From positions 1 through 55,615 of the forward strand of contig JAAVBS010000005.1 of NCBI GenBank assembly GCA_014802725.1: a stretch of 55,615 nt of DNA, written 5' to 3'. Under the pieces are notes generated by a model. That model was not told where the DNA came from. It was given only the letters and a program-made list of their open reading frames with translations, and ran no database searches. This document shows positions 53,111 to 55,615 of this stretch, piece by piece. This stretch comes from a bacterium. Its GTDB lineage: Bacteria; Bacteroidota; Bacteroidia; Bacteroidales; P3. The translations under genes were made by a program, and so were the position numbers. The first letter of the stretch is position 1, and every line of letters starts with the position of its first letter.

Positions 53111-54025
53111 ATGATTAAATCGATGACCGGCTACGGCAAAGGCATCCGTATTTGGCAGGGTAAAAAGATGACGGTGGAAATCAAGAGCGTCAATTCTAAG
53201 GTTTTGGATATGAATTGGCGTTGGAGCGGCCCTTATAAGGAGTTGGAAAACGACCTGCGTACGCTCGTGGCCGACCGTGTGCAGCGCGGCAAGGTGGATA
53301 TCTGCGTGACGGTACGGGATGAGGCCGGTGAAGCGGGGCGCTTGCCCGAATTGCGGACGGAGTTTTTGGACAAGGCCTACCGGCAGTTTTCGCAGTGGAG
53401 CGCGTCTCAATCCGAACCGATGCCTGGTTGGTGGCCGGCCGCATTGGGGCAGGCCTTGGTTATGCAGCCCGATGCGTGGCGGCGGCCCGAAGAGGTGGAA
53501 TGCACGCCGGAGGAATTGGCCGCGGTCGGCGCACAGTTGCGGGCGTTGGCCGACGAAGTGCTTTCGGCCGTGGATCGTTTCCGCACGCAGGAGGCCGAAG
53601 GCTTGAAAAAAGACCTGCTGTTGCGGGTGTCGCTCATCGAGGAGAAACTAACGGCCGTGGAGCCGTTCGAGAAAGGCCGTCTGGCCCGTATCAAGGAGAA
53701 GTTGACGAAGGCTTTGCAGGAGTGGAACGCGCAGTGGGAAAGCCAGCCGGACACCCGGAACCGTTTTGAGGAAAGTCTGATTTATTACCTCGAGAAATGG
53801 GACGTGACCGAGGAAAAGGTCCGTCTTGCCAAGCATTGCCGTTATTTCCGCGAGAGCATCGACGAAGACGGCGCGGGCAAGAAGCTCGGCTTTATCGCGC
53901 AGGAGATGGGGCGTGAAATCAACACGCTCGGTTCCAAATCGAACGAGGTGGAGATGCAGCGTTTGGTCGTTGAGATGAAAGACGAATTGGAAAAGATTAA
54001 AGAACAACTGTTTAATATATTGTAA
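53111..54025 (+). CDS. yicC: YicC/YloC-family endoribonuclease
   Basis: The ~304-aa protein begins 'MIKSMTGYGKG' and ends with 'GKKLGFIAQEMGREINTLGSKSNEVEMQRLVVEMKDELEKIKEQLFNIL', the two diagnostic ends of YicC. In E. coli YicC degrades the sRNA RyhB and interacts with PNPase; B. subtilis YloC is an endoribonuclease. ATG 53111 is preferred to the track start (52940), which lies upstream of the promoter. The usual neighbour gmk is absent; hydG follows after 2 nt. Confidence 0.93.
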   Translation: MIKSMTGYGKGIRIWQGKKMTVEIKSVNSKVLDMNWRWSGPYKELENDLRTLVADRVQRGKVDICVTVRDEAGEAGRLPELRTEFLDKAYRQFSQWSASQSEPMPGWWPAALGQALVMQPDAWRRPEEVECTPEELAAVGAQLRALADEVLSAVDRFRTQEAEGLKKDLLLRVSLIEEKLTAVEPFEKGRLARIKEKLTKALQEWNAQWESQPDTRNRFEESLIYYLEKWDVTEEKVRLAKHCRYFRESIDEDGAGKKLGFIAQEMGREINTLGSKSNEVEMQRLVVEMKDELEKIKEQLFNIL

Positions 54026-54027
54026 CC

Positions 54028-55446
54028 ATGGATATGACCTTGTCGAAAGGCGCGATCGATTTTATAGATGACGCTTATATCTTTCGGCTGTTGGAACAGA
54101 AGGAAGATGCGGGAAAGGTACGTGAAGTACTGGCTAAAAGTTTGGAAAAGAAGGCACTGAATCTTGAAGAGACGGCGGCTTTGCTGGCGGTCAAGAGCCC
54201 GGACTTGCTGGAGGAAATCTATCAGGCGGCCCGCAAGCTCAAACGCGAGGTGTACGGCAACCGCATCGTGTTGTTCGCGCCGCTTTACATCGGCAACCAT
54301 TGCGTGAACGACTGTCTCTACTGCGGTTTTAGACGCAGCCTGACCACAACGGTAAGACGGACGCTGAGCGATGAGGAATTGGTACGGGAAGTCAAGTCGT
54401 TGGAGGCGGAAGGTCACAAGCGGCTGATTCTCGTTTACGGGGAAACGCCGGCCTATTCGCCCGAATTCATCGCGCATACGGTGGAGGTCGTCTATGCCAC
54501 GAAGAACGGTCACGGCGAAATCCGCCGCGTCAACATCAATGCCGCCCCCCTCGACATCGAAGGCTTCAAGACCGTGAAGCAGGCCGGCATCGGCACGTAT
54601 CAGATTTTCCAAGAGACCTACCACAAGGAGACCTATGCCCAATATCATCCCGCCAATACGTTGAAAGGCAATTTTATGTGGCGGCTCGACGGCATGGACC
54701 GCGCGTTTCAGGCCGGCTGTGACGACATGGGCATCGGCGCGCTGTTCGGTCTGTACGACTGGCGCTTCGAGGTCATGGGGCTGGTGTCGCACGCGTTGCA
54801 CCTGCAAGGCCGCTACGGCGTAGGCCCGCACACCATCAGTTTTCCGCGTATCCAGCCGGCCAACGGCTTGGATTTGGCCTTGCCGTATCAGACCACCGAT
54901 GCGCAGTTCAAGCAGTTGGTGGCCGTCTTGCGCTTGGCCGTGCCCTATACGGGCTTGATTATGACGGCGCGCGAGTCGCCGGCCATCCGCGACGAGGTCA
55001 TGGAGTTCGGCGTTTCGCAAATCGATGCGGGCACACGGCTCGAAATAGGCGCTTACCATGAGAAGGAAAGCATCACGGATGCGCAGAAACTTGAAAAGGA
55101 GCAGTTTCAGATTGGCGACAACCGGACGTTGGACGAGGCCATCGGTTGGTTGCTTTCACGCGACTTCATCCCCTCGTTCTGCACCTCCTGCTATCGGGTG
55201 GGGCGCACGGGCGAGCATTTTATGGAGTACGCGATACCGGGCTTCATCGGCCGTTTCTGTACGCCCAACGCCATCATGACGTTGGCCGAATATCTGAAGG
55301 ACTATGCCGGCGAGCGGACGCGGAAAGAGGGCGAGGCCTTGATTGCGCGGGAATTGGCCAAGATGCCGGAAGACGAGATGAAACGCGGTTTGATGGAACG
55401 CTTGCGTAATCTGGCGGAGGAAGACAAACGCGACCAGTTGTTTTAA
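54028..55446 (+). CDS. hydG: [FeFe]-hydrogenase H-cluster maturase HydG
   Basis: The 472-aa radical-SAM tyrosine lyase makes the CO and CN ligands of the hydrogenase H-cluster. The SAM cluster motif is 'CVNDCLYC' (C92, C96, C99). The diagnostic C-terminal CX2CX22C that separates HydG from ThiH is complete: 'CTSCYRVGRTGEHFMEYA...GRFC'. Length is typical. HydE, HydF and the hydrogenase are not in the window. It is apparently co-transcribed with yicC and ends in a strong terminator. Confidence 0.95.
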   Translation: MDMTLSKGAIDFIDDAYIFRLLEQKEDAGKVREVLAKSLEKKALNLEETAALLAVKSPDLLEEIYQAARKLKREVYGNRIVLFAPLYIGNHCVNDCLYCGFRRSLTTTVRRTLSDEELVREVKSLEAEGHKRLILVYGETPAYSPEFIAHTVEVVYATKNGHGEIRRVNINAAPLDIEGFKTVKQAGIGTYQIFQETYHKETYAQYHPANTLKGNFMWRLDGMDRAFQAGCDDMGIGALFGLYDWRFEVMGLVSHALHLQGRYGVGPHTISFPRIQPANGLDLALPYQTTDAQFKQLVAVLRLAVPYTGLIMTARESPAIRDEVMEFGVSQIDAGTRLEIGAYHEKESITDAQKLEKEQFQIGDNRTLDEAIGWLLSRDFIPSFCTSCYRVGRTGEHFMEYAIPGFIGRFCTPNAIMTLAEYLKDYAGERTRKEGEALIARELAKMPEDEMKRGLMERLRNLAEEDKRDQLF

Positions 55447-55481
55447 CGGTTGGCGGCGGGCGCGATGCGTCCGATGGACGA

Positions 55482-55517
55482 TAAAAAAAAGGAGAGGGTT
55501 GACCTCTCCTTTTTTTT
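55482..55517. terminator. Bidirectional intrinsic terminator after hydG
   Basis: Stem ggagagg / cctctcc with loop gttga, flanked by AAAAAAAA and TTTTTTTT. It fits termination of hydG and of the converging minus-strand gene. Confidence 0.9.
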
Positions 55518-55534
55518 ATGCCGAACGGGGCGTC

Positions 55535-55615
55535 CTAGCGATCCATCATCTGCTGGTTGAGTTCATACAGATGCGTCTTGCCGAATTTGGCGATGCGTTC
55601 GGCAATCGCGCCCGC
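55535..55615 (-). CDS. Unidentified gene, C-terminal 26 codons only
   Basis: The minus-strand frame is open to the right edge and ends 'GAIAERIAKFGKTHLYELNQQMMDR' with a TAG at 55535-55537. It lies just beyond the bidirectional terminator, as expected for a real gene end. The fragment is too short to name. Confidence 0.55.
   Translation of the reverse strand, partial: AGAIAERIAKFGKTHLYELNQQMMDR

Noticed and set aside
52964-53410. N-terminal extension of the phospholipase D ORF
   Set aside because: It is antisense to yicC and crosses both divergent promoters; the family start is at 52963.
54028-55446. ThiH (2-iminoacetate synthase) instead of HydG
   Set aside because: ThiH lacks the C-terminal CX2CX22C motif, which is complete here.

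Overview
The window is about 55.6 kb of a GC-rich Bacteroidota chromosome, most likely order Bacteroidales. The evidence for this is: type IX secretion (T9SS) components and cargo C-termini; BamD followed by the Rpb6-type omega subunit and CoaBC; an ftsX-DUF3098-uppP block; a bacterial V/A-type ATPase operon containing DUF2764; fused SpmA-SpmB; DUF3822-rsmD; S9 dipeptidyl peptidase IV; and promoters of the Bacteroidota form (TTG, 18-20 nt, TAnnTTTG). Methylmalonyl-CoA mutase and the [FeFe]-hydrogenase maturase HydG suggest an anaerobe with succinate/propionate metabolism and H2 chemistry. Genus cannot be fixed from the sequence. No rRNA, tRNA, CRISPR array, prophage or insertion sequence was recognised.

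Layout. (1) 1-1733 is accessory: the 3' end of a BspA-like leucine-rich-repeat surface protein with a T9SS-type tail, a broken DUF1016 nuclease gene, and a tiny relic of another T9SS C-terminal domain. (2) 1734-9670, minus strand: methylmalonyl-CoA mutase with its own terminator, then a tight run of pepE, ftsX, DUF3098, uppP, a PorE-like OmpA protein and an arginase-family gene. (3) 9794-17087, plus strand: bamD, omega, coaBC joined in frame to porD, recN, a TPR protein and aroE. (4) 17084-25071: a membrane-anchored EEP hydrolase; acyl-CoA reductase; L31; a GlmU-like protein with Lon; and an AT-rich T9SS cargo protein. (5) 25175-29204: truA and a heavy-metal transporter, converging with a pseudopilin-like protein, DUF3822 and rsmD. 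(6) 29284-33392, minus strand: fused SpmAB, the T9SS Plug protein, and a kinase-RapZ fusion. (7) 33524-41180: the V/A-ATPase operon E-DUF2764-A-B-D-I-K, followed by an O-antigen-ligase-like protein and a Bor-like lipoprotein. (8) 43133-49749: an LpxD paralogue and EF-P on minus; an SDR, DPP IV and a thioredoxin-like protein on plus. (9) 49712-55615: Nudix, pepD and a phospholipase D protein on minus; yicC and hydG on plus; and the tail of an unidentified gene.

How the genes relate. Three envelope themes recur. T9SS parts (PorE-like, PorD, Plug) sit inside housekeeping operons, and several cargo or cargo-relic genes lie nearby. Cell-wall and lipid-carrier functions include UppP, FtsX, the GlmU-like protein, the RapZ fusion, the LpxD paralogue and the ligase. 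Ion energetics is represented by a V/A-ATPase whose K subunit keeps every side chain of the Enterococcus Na+ site.

The most notable observations are the missing stop between coaBC and porD, the kinase-RapZ fusion, the abrupt composition break at the sorting tail of the first gene, the T9SS C-terminal relic after the arginase gene, and a repeated TAnnTTTG-N4/5-start arrangement that predicts leaderless mRNAs.
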